7,523 nucleotides of DNA from Bacteroidota bacterium (GCA_028288545.1 JAQBNQ010000287.1:1-7523); one strand, 5' to 3'. Shown: positions 1 through 6,005, numbered from the stretch's first letter. The notes: generated by a model not told the origin, from the sequence alone. Translations and numbers: made by a program.

Positions 1-323
1 CAGCCGTAAAGACCGCAGAAGTTATACTGGCCGAACTGGAGAGAAAAACCACTTGGGTAACTGAGGTGGAGGGGGCAAATCCTAAGTCGGAGGTGAAGAA
101 CCCTGTGGTAGGAAGCGTGGCCCACGACTTGTTAATTGTTGCAAAGCGCGAACCTAATGTACCCGGTACACATACCGTTAAATACACCAGCGACGTTGAC
201 TTCATCGAGATTAAACATGAGGCAAAAAGCCGCCGGGGTTTTGCCGAAGGCGCTGTGATGGCCGCCCGTTGGATGGCCGGCAAAAAAGGAGTTTTTGAAA
301 TGAAGGACCTGCTGTCAGTATAA
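1..323 (+). CDS. dapB: 4-hydroxy-tetrahydrodipicolinate reductase, C-terminal part (5' end outside window)
   Basis: This is the last ~106 residues of DapB, read in the frame whose first complete codon is at position 3; the gene begins before the window. The family reduces 4-hydroxy-tetrahydrodipicolinate with NAD(P)H in the cytoplasmic diaminopimelate/lysine pathway. The visible part is the end of the substrate-binding/tetramerisation domain. It carries the family signature around IEIKHEAKSRRGFAEGAV (about 190-265), which matches the ITHKASSR-x-FA-x-GAV block of E. coli DapB, and ends in the usual GKKGVFEMKDLL tail before TAA at 321-323. The nucleotide-binding domain and the catalytic His/Lys region are not in view. 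In many Bacteroidota dapB lies directly upstream of lepB, as here, which supports both calls. A GTG at 66 is internal, not a start. The name is secure; completeness upstream cannot be judged. Confidence 0.93.
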   Translation, partial: AVKTAEVILAELERKTTWVTEVEGANPKSEVKNPVVGSVAHDLLIVAKREPNVPGTHTVKYTSDVDFIEIKHEAKSRRGFAEGAVMAARWMAGKKGVFEMKDLLSV

Positions 324-331
324 GAGCGAGA

Positions 332-391
332 GCGAGGGACGGGAGACGAGGTCAGTACAGGAATGCCTTTCCCTCGTCCCCCGACCCTCGC
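332..391 (+). terminator. GC-rich inverted repeat after dapB, possible terminator or intergenic repeat
   Basis: Two 20-base arms, 332-351 and 372-391, pair at 18 of 20 positions around a 20-base loop. The stem is very GC-rich compared with its surroundings. It begins 8 bases after the dapB stop, so it could end dapB transcription. However, no run of T follows the right arm (the sequence continues CCTTCGGCCCTTG), so it is not a classic intrinsic terminator. A dispersed intergenic repeat or an mRNA-stabilising hairpin is also possible. The extra GAGCGA doublet at 324-335 extends the purine-rich left side. Confidence 0.5.
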
Positions 392-406
392 CCTTCGGCC
401 CTTGTT

Positions 407-438
407 ATTGATCTGTAACAATTAGATAATGATATTTG
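407..438 (+). promoter_or_regulatory. Candidate Bacteroidota-type promoter for lepB
   Basis: GATATTTG at 431-438 matches five of the six fixed positions of the Bacteroidota -7 consensus TAnnTTTG. It has ATTG at 407-410 as a possible -33 element with a 20-base spacer, the usual distance. It would give lepB a leader of about 45 bases. The bases before the ATG (CAAACCCACAT) show no Shine-Dalgarno sequence, which is normal in this phylum. Short motifs like this occur by chance, so this is only a candidate. Confidence 0.3.
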
Positions 439-490
439 AAATTCTATTTTCGCTACGCTTTAGGGCCTTATTAAACCCGCAAACCCACAT

Positions 491-2089
491 ATGATATTAC
501 TTTTTATTATTCTGATCTATATGATAGGTATCCGCATAGGTACCTACGGTATTTTCAAAAAACTTGGTGTTGAACCGTGGAAGGCATTTGTGCCTGTTCT
601 CTGCTCGTTTGAATGGCAACGGATCATCCAAAAACCAAAATGGTGGACCTGGATGCTTTTTGTGCCGGGCGTTAACCTGTTTTATATAGCCAGCCAGTTA
701 TCGGAAATGAGTACAGCCTTCCGCCGTCATGGTTTTTGGGAACACTTTGCGGCTGTAATGTTTGCAGGATTTTACTTTCCATGGCTTGGTTTTTCGCCCA
801 ATGAAAAATTTATTGGTGCCGGTGGAGTTAAGGAAGGGCAACCAGCGCTGGTAAGGTCAACTGTTCGCGAATGGGCCGATGCCATTGTGTTTGCGGTTGT
901 GGCCGCTACGCTCATCCGTATTTTTGTTGCCGAAGCTTATATGATACCTACGCCATCCATGGAAAAAACATTGCTGGTAGGCGATTTCCTTTTTGTTTCG
1001 AAGTTTCATTATGGTGCACGTATTCCCAATACACCACTTGCATTGCCTTTTGTACATCATACCATACCAATACTTAATTGCAAGTCGTATGTTGAATGGA
1101 TAAAGCTCCCTTACAAAACCTTACCGGGCTTTGAAAAAGTAAAGCGCAACGATATGGTGGTGTTTAATTTTCCGGCAGGTGATACAGTGGTGCTCGAAAA
1201 CCAAGCTCCTTCCTACTATGATATAGTACGTGGTATAGCTTATAGCAACCGCGTTGATTACAATACAGCCCGCGAGATGCTATGGAGTGATGCCAATACG
1301 CACGTTGCAGCACGACCGGTTGATAAGCGCGAGAATTACATTAAACGTTGTACCGGTATACCGGGCGACAAACTGGAATTGAAAGACGGAGTTCTTTACA
1401 TTAACGATGCTGAAGCTTACAGACCCGAAAATCTTTACACGCCCTACTCTATTGTGTTTAAACCAAATTTTAATTTAACCGAAGACCAGCTATCAGAGTT
1501 GCAGATTGAAAACATCAGTGGCCGTTTCCAGGGAATGCCTGCTGACCATTTTGTTGCATTGATGACGAAAGAAGGTGCAGAAAAATTGAAGGCTTTGAAT
1601 GTAACGACGCACTTAGAACCTTTTGCTTATAGCAAGGGTGTTTTGCAGGAACCTATACCGAATATCTTTCCTAACGACACTGCCCATTACAAGTGGAACG
1701 TAGATAATTTCGGGCCTATATACCTGCCTAAAAAAGGAAGTACAGTTACTTTAAATGACTCTATCTATCCCCAATACGAAAGAGCCATTAGGGTGTACGA
1801 AAACAATTCTGTAGAAAGAAAGAATGGTAAATTCATTATCAACGGACAAGAAGCCACTTCTTACACCTTTAAGATGGATTACTACTGGATGATGGGCGAT
1901 AACCGCCATAACTCGCAGGATTCGCGCTATTGGGGTTTTGTACCAGAAGATCACATTGTTGGTAAAGCATGGTTTATCTGGTTAAGCACTAACTCGGAAG
2001 GAAGCTGGTTCAGTAAGATCAGGTGGAGCAGATTGTTTACTTCCATACATGGCAAGTGGGCACCTACTGAAAAGAAGTTCACGGAGTAG
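491..2089 (+). CDS. lepB: Signal peptidase I (S26 family), long Bacteroidota form
   Basis: This 532-residue membrane serine protease cleaves signal peptides from exported proteins on the periplasmic side of the inner membrane. The N-terminal ~120 residues contain hydrophobic stretches (about 1-18, 54-70, 83-100) resembling the small membrane domain found in front of LepB in Bacteroidota. A further anchor at about 130-147 leads into the catalytic domain. The nucleophile is Ser156 in the MIPTPSMEKTLLVGD box, and the general base is Lys285 in YIKRCTGIPGD. The closing box is MMGDNRHNSQDSR at about 467-479, followed by WGFVPEDHIVGKA. E. coli LepB has 324 residues; the extra length comes from the N-terminal region and from large insertions between the Ser and Lys boxes (about 171-280) and before the last box (about 305-460). 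No catalytic residue is missing. The ATG at 491 starts directly in a hydrophobic segment. The adjacent dapB gene is the usual neighbour. Its likely substrates include the signal-peptide proteins further along this window. Confidence 0.96.
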   Translation: MILLFIILIYMIGIRIGTYGIFKKLGVEPWKAFVPVLCSFEWQRIIQKPKWWTWMLFVPGVNLFYIASQLSEMSTAFRRHGFWEHFAAVMFAGFYFPWLGFSPNEKFIGAGGVKEGQPALVRSTVREWADAIVFAVVAATLIRIFVAEAYMIPTPSMEKTLLVGDFLFVSKFHYGARIPNTPLALPFVHHTIPILNCKSYVEWIKLPYKTLPGFEKVKRNDMVVFNFPAGDTVVLENQAPSYYDIVRGIAYSNRVDYNTAREMLWSDANTHVAARPVDKRENYIKRCTGIPGDKLELKDGVLYINDAEAYRPENLYTPYSIVFKPNFNLTEDQLSELQIENISGRFQGMPADHFVALMTKEGAEKLKALNVTTHLEPFAYSKGVLQEPIPNIFPNDTAHYKWNVDNFGPIYLPKKGSTVTLNDSIYPQYERAIRVYENNSVERKNGKFIINGQEATSYTFKMDYYWMMGDNRHNSQDSRYWGFVPEDHIVGKAWFIWLSTNSEGSWFSKIRWSRLFTSIHGKWAPTEKKFTE

Positions 2090-2109
2090 AATAAAATGAT
2101 AGAACGCCC

Positions 2110-2139
2110 GCCCGACTGAATGGCTTCAGTCATTCGGGC
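2110..2139 (+). terminator. Hairpin after lepB, probable terminator
   Basis: GCCCGA (2110-2115) pairs with TCGGGC (2134-2139), and inside it CTGAA (2116-2120) pairs with TTCAG (2125-2129) around a TGGC loop, leaving a four-base bulge TCAT on the right side. It starts 21 bases after the lepB stop. The following sequence is T/A-rich but has no clean T run, so termination strength is uncertain. Confidence 0.5.
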
Positions 2140-2170
2140 AGGCTAATTATCATTATTTTCATTATCAGTG

Positions 2171-2217
2171 CTGATTAAGAAAATGCATTTTAAAAATGTG
2201 TTTAGTTTATTAATCAG
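2171..2217. repeat. AT-rich nested palindrome between lepB and the lipoprotein operon
   Basis: The outer arms CTGATTAAGAAA (2171-2182) and TTTATTAATCAG (2206-2217) are complementary at 11 of 12 positions. Inside lies a second inverted repeat, CATTTT (2186-2191) and AAAATG (2193-2198) around a single A. It sits about 50 bases before the first lipoprotein start, so it could be an operator or leader structure for that operon, or a weak second terminator for lepB. The symmetry is seen directly; the function is not. Confidence 0.4.
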
Positions 2218-2268
2218 AACATTCCGTCATTCGAATCATTCTTCTATTTTTACTTACAAATAACACCT

Positions 2269-2670
2269 ATGAGAAAAAGTATTTTAATGGCAGTATTAGC
2301 CATGGCATTGTTTGCAGGCTGTAAAAAAACTGATAACACTACTAACTGGTTAGGTACCTACATTGGTAATGCTAACAGTTCGGTTAACCAGATAATTATT
2401 ACTAAAACCGATAACAACACGCTAAACATAGCCTTGCAAACACCTTATAATGGTGGGTTTTCTACTTATGTAACTTTAAAAAGCGTTAAGGTTAATAGTT
2501 CAACCAGCGCTACCGTTGACGAGTACGGAAACATTGTTGGATGGCCAAACCAATATCACTTTACAGGAACGGCAACCTTAAGTGGAAACGCTTTGAATTT
2601 TACCGGCCACGCCACCAATACAGTGGATGCCAACGATGTGAAATATTATTTGTTTTTAGGCAGCAAGTAA
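2269..2670 (+). CDS. Small secreted lipoprotein, first of a tandem pair
   Basis: This 133-residue protein has a clear lipoprotein signal peptide: MRKS, a hydrophobic core, and lipobox LFAGC with Cys18 as the predicted lipidated residue. The mature chain begins CKKTDN and is polar and rich in Asn, Thr and Ser. NWLGTYIGN follows the anchor, a W-x-GTY start reminiscent of lipocalin-like beta-barrel domains, and the chain ends in GSK. It lacks a strongly acidic stretch right after the Cys, the kind some Bacteroidota use for surface display, so its final membrane side is open. It is a paralogue of the protein encoded 14 bases downstream (identity a little under half over full length) and shares its signal peptide, NWxGTY, TLKSV, YHF, LSGN and GSK blocks. 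No named family or function is recognised. A weak -7-like TATTTTTA lies at 2245-2252 without a good -33 partner. Confidence 0.85.
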   Translation: MRKSILMAVLAMALFAGCKKTDNTTNWLGTYIGNANSSVNQIIITKTDNNTLNIALQTPYNGGFSTYVTLKSVKVNSSTSATVDEYGNIVGWPNQYHFTGTATLSGNALNFTGHATNTVDANDVKYYLFLGSK

Positions 2671-2684
2671 CAAACAACTACACA

Positions 2685-3080
2685 ATGAAGAAAAGTATTT
2701 TAGCAGCCTTAGTGGCGCTGGTATTTTTTGCCGGATGCAAAAAAACCGACAACGCCGCCAACTGGGTTGGAACCTATACGGACAAGGTTAATAACAACAT
2801 TCAACAAATTGTTATTATGAAGGTGGACCGGAATACCATTGAAATACAATTGCAAAAAACGGCAGGCAATACTTTTTTGACCTTAAAAAGCGTGGCCCTG
2901 GCTGATGCCACCAGTGCAAAAGTGAATGAAAACGGGAATCTTCCGCCGGACCTGGTTACCATATATCATTTTTCCGGCAGCGCTATTTTAAGCGGCAATG
3001 ATCTTACTTTTTTTGGCAACTCGGTTAGCACCATTGATTCAACTAACACTCAGAGTTATTCATTTAATGGCAGTAAGTAA
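2685..3080 (+). CDS. Small secreted lipoprotein, second of a tandem pair
   Basis: This 131-residue lipoprotein starts at the ATG at 2685, where MKKSILAAL begins a proper signal peptide. The frame is open further upstream (to 2541), but that extension overlaps the preceding gene out of frame and would bury the signal peptide, so it is rejected. The lipobox is FFAGC with Cys18, and the mature part starts CKKTDNAANWVGTY, almost the same as its neighbour. The conserved blocks TLKSV, YHFSGSA, LSGND and the terminal GSK line up with the first copy, with one small gap. Synonymous and non-synonymous changes are spread throughout, so the duplication is not recent. Its stop TAA shares its last A with the next gene's ATG, which suggests translational coupling to the dehydrogenase. 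The function is unknown; a periplasmic or outer-membrane small beta-rich protein is an inference from sequence character. Confidence 0.85.
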   Translation: MKKSILAALVALVFFAGCKKTDNAANWVGTYTDKVNNNIQQIVIMKVDRNTIEIQLQKTAGNTFLTLKSVALADATSAKVNENGNLPPDLVTIYHFSGSAILSGNDLTFFGNSVSTIDSTNTQSYSFNGSK

Positions 3081-3850
3081 TGAACTACACACTCATAACC
3101 GGGGCCTCTAAAGGCATAGGAAAAGCCATTGCCATTGAGGCTGCTAACCGCGGTATGAACCTGCTGCTTGTTGCCCGCTCAGAGCAATTATTGGTAGACC
3201 TGGCTAAAGAACTTTCAGCCAAAAACGTTTCAGTAAAAATATTGGCCGCCGACTTATTCGATGCTGATGCCAGCAAAAAAATATTTGAGTTTGTAAAGGA
3301 GCACTCCTTGAATGTAAATATGCTGGTGAACAACGCGGGAATGGGCTTTTACGGAAATTTTGATGAGGGCGATTTGCAGAACCAGTTGAATGTAATGAAG
3401 CTGAATATGGATGCCTGCGTTAGATTGACCTATGATTTTTTGAAAAACTCTGATGCGACGCAAAGAAGATATATACTGAACACGGTTAGCACGGGCGCTT
3501 ACCAACCGGTTCCCAAAATGTCTATCTATGCTGCTACCAAAACTTTTATGCTGTTCTTCTCTCGCGGAATACGCGAGGAGTTGAAAAAGAAAAATGTGTA
3601 TGTAACGGCCTTATGCCCGGGTGGTACGGAAACTGAGTTTTTTGTTCCGGCTAAAATGGAGAAAGTGATTAAAAAGAATGCAGCCTTTATGATGCTGCCG
3701 GATAGGGTTGCCAAAGTGGGATTAAACGCTGTGATGAAAAATAAATCAGTGGCCATACCCGGGGGAATAAATATGTTAGGGGCCATTGCATCTAAACTTT
3801 TGCCACACGACCTTGTAGTGCCTGTTTCGGGTAGTATTTTTGAAACATAA
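3080..3850 (+). CDS. Short-chain dehydrogenase/reductase (SDR family, DltE/YqjQ-like)
   Basis: This 256-residue classical SDR is an NAD(P)-dependent oxidoreductase expected in the cytoplasm or loosely at the membrane. The cofactor loop TGASKGIG is at residues 7-14, and LLVARSEQ after the second strand carries an Arg (33) typical of NADP preference. AADL follows at 56-59 and NNAG at 84-87. The catalytic set is Asn109, Ser137, Tyr150 and Lys154 (YAATK), followed by the CPGGTETEF loop at 179-187. All key residues are present and the length is standard. The subgroup resembles the SDRs annotated as DltE/YqjQ-like (COG0300), whose substrates are mostly unknown, so no specific reaction is claimed. 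Its ATG overlaps the upstream lipoprotein stop by one base (TAATG at 3078-3082), placing it as third gene of that operon. A weak hairpin (AATAGA/TCTATT, 3856-3874) follows the stop. Confidence 0.92.
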   Translation: MNYTLITGASKGIGKAIAIEAANRGMNLLLVARSEQLLVDLAKELSAKNVSVKILAADLFDADASKKIFEFVKEHSLNVNMLVNNAGMGFYGNFDEGDLQNQLNVMKLNMDACVRLTYDFLKNSDATQRRYILNTVSTGAYQPVPKMSIYAATKTFMLFFSRGIREELKKKNVYVTALCPGGTETEFFVPAKMEKVIKKNAAFMMLPDRVAKVGLNAVMKNKSVAIPGGINMLGAIASKLLPHDLVVPVSGSIFET

Positions 3851-4059
3851 GATACAATAGAACGCTGATCTATTATGATAGTTATGATCAATTATGATTT
3901 AAAGGAAGCGGTGTAATTAAGTACCACCCAAGAATAGACATGAGATATTAGGCATTAGACACAAGACAATACAATCGGAAATTTGAAATCTGAAACGGTA
4001 TTCCGCCCCAGGCCAATGAATAGGACTTCCTTGAATGCTGAACAAAATTGAAATGTGAA
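3851..4059. other. Gene-free spacer with short iterated motifs
   Basis: No convincing gene is seen in these 209 bases. The spacer begins with a weak hairpin (3856-3874), which may end the upstream operon. TTATGAT then occurs three times, at 3873-3879, 3882-3888 and 3892-3898. Next is a patch of AGACA-type words (about 3936-3968: AGACATGAGATATTAGGC followed by ATTAGACACAAGACA), and then GGAAATTTGAAATCTGAAACGG (3977-3998). These look like eroded short-period intergenic repeats. No clear promoter for the downstream kinase could be identified. Confidence 0.5.
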
Positions 4060-4983
4060 ATGAAAAAGGTGGTATTTGTTTTTCACGGAAAAGTAAAGCG
4101 CAGGGATAAACTCTTTGCTCAAATACAAAGTGTTTTTGGTTCAGGCTACGGGCTGGAGCAATGTGTTACTGAAAAACCTGACCATGCGCTTGAACTCGCC
4201 TACCTGGCAGTAAAGAACGGTGCCACTCATATTATTTGCGTTGGTGGCGATGGCAGCCTGAATGAAATTGCTAACGGCGTTATGAAGGCAAGGGCTGAAG
4301 GCTTTGAAAAAAATGATTTAAGAATAGGATTACTGCCGCATGGCACCGGCAATGATTTTGCGAGAACCATCCACGTCACCCCCGATATTACTTCTCTTAA
4401 ACAACTGGTTGACAAGGATAGCCTGATAAACGTTGACCTTGGTCTTGTAAACTACAACAACCGCGAGCAAGTTAATGCCTTACGCTATTTTATCAATATC
4501 ACCGATGTTGGCATAGGCGGAGCCATCGCACAAAGGCTGGTTAACTCTTCAAAAATATTCGGGCCCACTGTTACTTATCAAAAGGCGATAATAACCTCGC
4601 TACTTAGCTATAGCAACCAACCCGTAAAAGTGGTGGCAGATAGTTTTAGCCACCAGGGGAAGGTGATGAACTTTATAGTGGCAAACGGCAAATACTTTGG
4701 AGCGGGACTTGGTATAGCTCCTTCGGCTAATGCAACTGATGGAAAGTTTGCCATAGTGGTGCTGGGCGAAATATCTATATGGGATTACCTGAAGAACCTG
4801 GGCTCGGTTAAAAAGTGTATTGAATTAGATCATCCGGAGGTTAAATATCTTGAAGCCACGGAAATTAAGATAGAATCTTCAGCAGGGCCCCTGCCAATTG
4901 ATATGGACGGCGAATTTATCGGCTACTCTCCCATGCAAATAAGTATGGTACCTGGCGCCTTAAGGTTCCTGGCGCCTTTATAA
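4060..4983 (+). CDS. Diacylglycerol kinase-family lipid kinase (DAGK catalytic domain, YegS/DgkB-like)
   Basis: This 307-residue soluble lipid kinase belongs to the family that transfers phosphate from ATP to diacylglycerol or a related lipid at the inner membrane. The N-terminal Rossmann-like half starts MKKVVFVFHGK. It holds the nucleotide-binding glycine motif VGGDGSLNEIANGV (residues 61-74) and LLPHGTGNDFART (91-103), both diagnostic of the DAGK catalytic domain. The C-terminal beta-sandwich half contains ATDGKF (225-230), with the conserved Asp-Gly, and DMDGEF (281-286). The length matches the usual ~300 residues. The ATG at 4060 is chosen over an in-frame TTG at 4048: the protein then begins directly at the first beta strand, and the extra four residues (MKCE) add nothing. 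The exact lipid (diacylglycerol, another lipid alcohol or a sphingoid base) cannot be read from the sequence, so no symbol is given. It converges on the - strand gene at 5045-5353, with a shared hairpin between them. Confidence 0.92.
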   Translation: MKKVVFVFHGKVKRRDKLFAQIQSVFGSGYGLEQCVTEKPDHALELAYLAVKNGATHIICVGGDGSLNEIANGVMKARAEGFEKNDLRIGLLPHGTGNDFARTIHVTPDITSLKQLVDKDSLINVDLGLVNYNNREQVNALRYFINITDVGIGGAIAQRLVNSSKIFGPTVTYQKAIITSLLSYSNQPVKVVADSFSHQGKVMNFIVANGKYFGAGLGIAPSANATDGKFAIVVLGEISIWDYLKNLGSVKKCIELDHPEVKYLEATEIKIESSAGPLPIDMDGEFIGYSPMQISMVPGALRFLAPL

Positions 4984-5014
4984 AAGCAAAAATCCCCTCC
5001 TTGCGGAAGGGATT
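4981..5014 (-). terminator. Intrinsic terminator of the adaptor-like protein gene (possibly bidirectional)
   Basis: A 10-base stem, 4991-5000 with 5005-5014, closes on a TTGC loop with a single C-A mismatch. Read on the - strand, the hairpin is followed by TTTTTGCTTTT, a good U-tract, so it is placed as the terminator of the gene ending at 5045. It also lies 7 bases after the + strand kinase stop and may serve both genes, although on that side the T run is poor. Confidence 0.8.
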
Positions 5015-5044
5015 CGTTTGACCCTAAAAACCAAAAAACTATTA

Positions 5045-5353
5045 TTACTTCTTAAGATAAACTTTCTTTCCGCTTTTGTCAAGGTAGTAACTTCCGCCTT
5101 TAGGTCCTGTATATACAGTTTCGCCTTTAGGGCCCTTTTTGCTGGTATCCACCTTATCGCTTGATTTTGTTTCAGTGGTAGTTGTTTTTACCTCTGCTTT
5201 TCCTGCTTTAGGGTCGGTTTTAGTAGTAGTCGTTGTTGTTTTGTCGCCGCCTTTACCGCTTTGCTTAACAGTTGATTGAGTTGTTTGTGCGCTTACGCTT
5301 AAAGTAATAAGGGCGCCTACAAATAAAAGTGCAAGATTTTTGATGGTTTTCAT
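5045..5353 (-). CDS. Secreted Lys/Thr-rich protein with PBCV-type basic adaptor-like C-terminus
   Basis: This 102-residue exported protein has three parts. Residues 1-22 are a signal peptide (MKTIKNLALLFVGALITL, then SVSA before Gln23) with a typical signal peptidase I site. Residues 23-73 are a low-complexity linker dominated by Thr and Lys, including a run of six Thr. Residues 74-102 form a compact basic segment, GPKGETVYTGPKGG followed by SYYLDKSGKKVYLKK. This last part resembles the PBCV-specific basic adaptor domain pattern (GPxGGxYYxxxxGxKxYL), known from chlorella-virus proteins and also present in some bacteria; the match is by eye. Two paralogues without that tail follow upstream on the same strand. 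The leader holds AAAAACTAAA just before the ATG and no Shine-Dalgarno sequence. Its role is unknown; a periplasmic or cell-surface binding module on a flexible basic tether is an inference. Confidence 0.82.
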   Translation of the reverse strand: MKTIKNLALLFVGALITLSVSAQTTQSTVKQSGKGGDKTTTTTTKTDPKAGKAEVKTTTTETKSSDKVDTSKKGPKGETVYTGPKGGSYYLDKSGKKVYLKK

Positions 5354-5421
5354 GTTGTTTAGTTTTTAATTGAGTTAATGTGTTTACGAATTTATTTTAA
5401 GTTCTTCTAATCTACAGAAAT

Positions 5422-5447
5422 AAATCCCGGCCATATGGCCGGGATTT
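5422..5447 (-). terminator. Perfect-palindrome terminator of the 77-residue Lys/Thr-rich protein gene
   Basis: The 26 bases form a perfect palindrome: AAATCCCGG on the left, CCGGGATTT on the right, centre CCATATGG. It starts 18 bases downstream of the stop of the gene at 5465-5698. On the - strand the stem is followed by TTTATTTC, consistent with an intrinsic terminator. It shares its outer nine bases on each side with the terminator at 5976-6005. Confidence 0.8.
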
Positions 5448-5464
5448 TCCAGAAACCTAATTAA

Positions 5465-5698
5465 TTACTTCTTAGGCGCTTCTTTCTTTGTTTCAGTCTT
5501 CGTAGACTTAGCATCAGTCTTGGTAGACTTTACTTCGGTTTTAGTAACCTTAGCATCAGTTTTACCAGCAGGCTTCACTTCTGTCTTTGCAGACTTAGTT
5601 TCGGTTTTTGTGGTTTTGGTTGTTGAACCTTGAGCACTCGCACCGAGTGCGATGGTAGCAGCTACAAACATTAGCGCCAGATTTTTGATCGTTTTCAT
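5465..5698 (-). CDS. Small secreted Lys/Thr/Glu-repeat protein
   Basis: This 77-residue protein has a signal peptide, MKTIKNLALMFVAATIALG, with a probable cut after ASA before Gln23. The first nine residues are identical to the signal peptide of the neighbouring 102-residue protein. The mature ~55 residues consist almost entirely of irregular KTE/KTD/KST units (TKTEVKSTKTDAKSTKTETK, about 52-71), ending KKEAPKK. There is no Cys, no aromatic residue and no predicted globular domain, so it is likely disordered, strongly basic and periplasmic or secreted. Compared with the 102-residue paralogue it lacks the Gly/Tyr adaptor-like tail. The leader is very A-rich (CACAAAAACAAAACAAAAA before ATG), and a terminator follows at 5422-5447. 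Similar Lys/Thr-rich short exported proteins are common as unnamed genes in Bacteroidota; no function is known to me. Confidence 0.78.
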   Translation of the reverse strand: MKTIKNLALMFVAATIALGASAQGSTTKTTKTETKSAKTEVKPAGKTDAKVTKTEVKSTKTDAKSTKTETKKEAPKK

Positions 5699-5928
5699 TT
5701 TTTGTTTTGTTTTTGTGAACGAATGAAAGCATTATTTCAAACCAGATGCCAAACTTCAAATATCGAATTCCTTTAACGTTCATTAACCAGTTCAGTGATT
5801 TTCAAAAACCGGTGTATATATAAGGTATCGAGAAATGCGGAATGCAGATTTCGGAATGCGGTATTGGAATTGTCTCAGTGAAGGGAGAGAGGATTTAGCC
5901 AAGGTAGAATCGAAATACTTTTTGCTTT

Positions 5929-5953
5929 AAAAAACAAAAATGCCTTGGGGCAT
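5929..5953 (-). terminator. Second, downstream terminator behind the 74-residue gene
   Basis: On the - strand ATGCC and GGCAT pair around a CCAA loop (5940-5953), extendable by a G-T and an A-T pair. TTTTTGTTTTTT follows directly, a strong U-tract. It lies about 22 bases beyond the palindromic terminator at 5976-6005, so it probably works as a back-up for the same transcript. No gene fits between the two. Confidence 0.6.
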
Positions 5954-5975
5954 CTGATGAGGCTGGTATAAAAAA

Positions 5976-6005
5976 ATAAATCCCGGTCAATTGACCGGGA
6001 TTTAT
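5976..6005 (-). terminator. Perfect-palindrome terminator of the 74-residue Lys/Thr-rich protein gene
   Basis: The 30 bases are a perfect palindrome with centre GGTCAATTGACC and outer arms ATAAATCCC/GGGATTTAT. It begins 22 bases after the stop of the gene at 6028, and on the - strand it runs into a T-rich stretch (TTTATTTTTT across the end of the arm and beyond). The inner sequence differs from the 5422-5447 palindrome by paired changes that keep the symmetry. Confidence 0.82.

Noticed and set aside
857..1077. Short open frames on both strands inside lepB
   Set aside because: They overlap the catalytic Ser region of signal peptidase I in other frames and have no protein-like features beyond chance Cys/His content.
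2541..2684. N-terminal extension of the second lipoprotein by 48 residues
   Set aside because: It overlaps the first lipoprotein gene in another frame and would put the signal peptide in the middle of the protein; the ATG at 2685 gives a perfect lipoprotein start.
3526..3891. 121-residue open frame on the - strand across the SDR gene
   Set aside because: It is antisense to a conserved SDR with all catalytic motifs, and has no recognisable domain and poor composition; a shadow frame.
4048..4059. TTG start for the lipid kinase
   Set aside because: It adds only four residues ahead of an ATG that begins exactly at the first beta strand; ATG is the more likely start.
5465..5698. CRISPR-like or tandem DNA repeat
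   Set aside because: The periodic DNA words (TAGACTTAGCATCAGTCTTGG-like) are the codons of irregular KTE/KTD units in one reading frame; spacing is irregular and there are no distinct spacers.
5954..5975. Small RNA gene between the two terminators downstream of 6028
   Set aside because: Only 22 bases separate the terminators; a back-up terminator for the same transcript is simpler.
5422..6005. MITE or insertion-sequence ends
   Set aside because: The two similar palindromes each sit just after a stop codon with T-rich flanks on the - strand, fitting terminators; no target-site duplication or transposase is seen.
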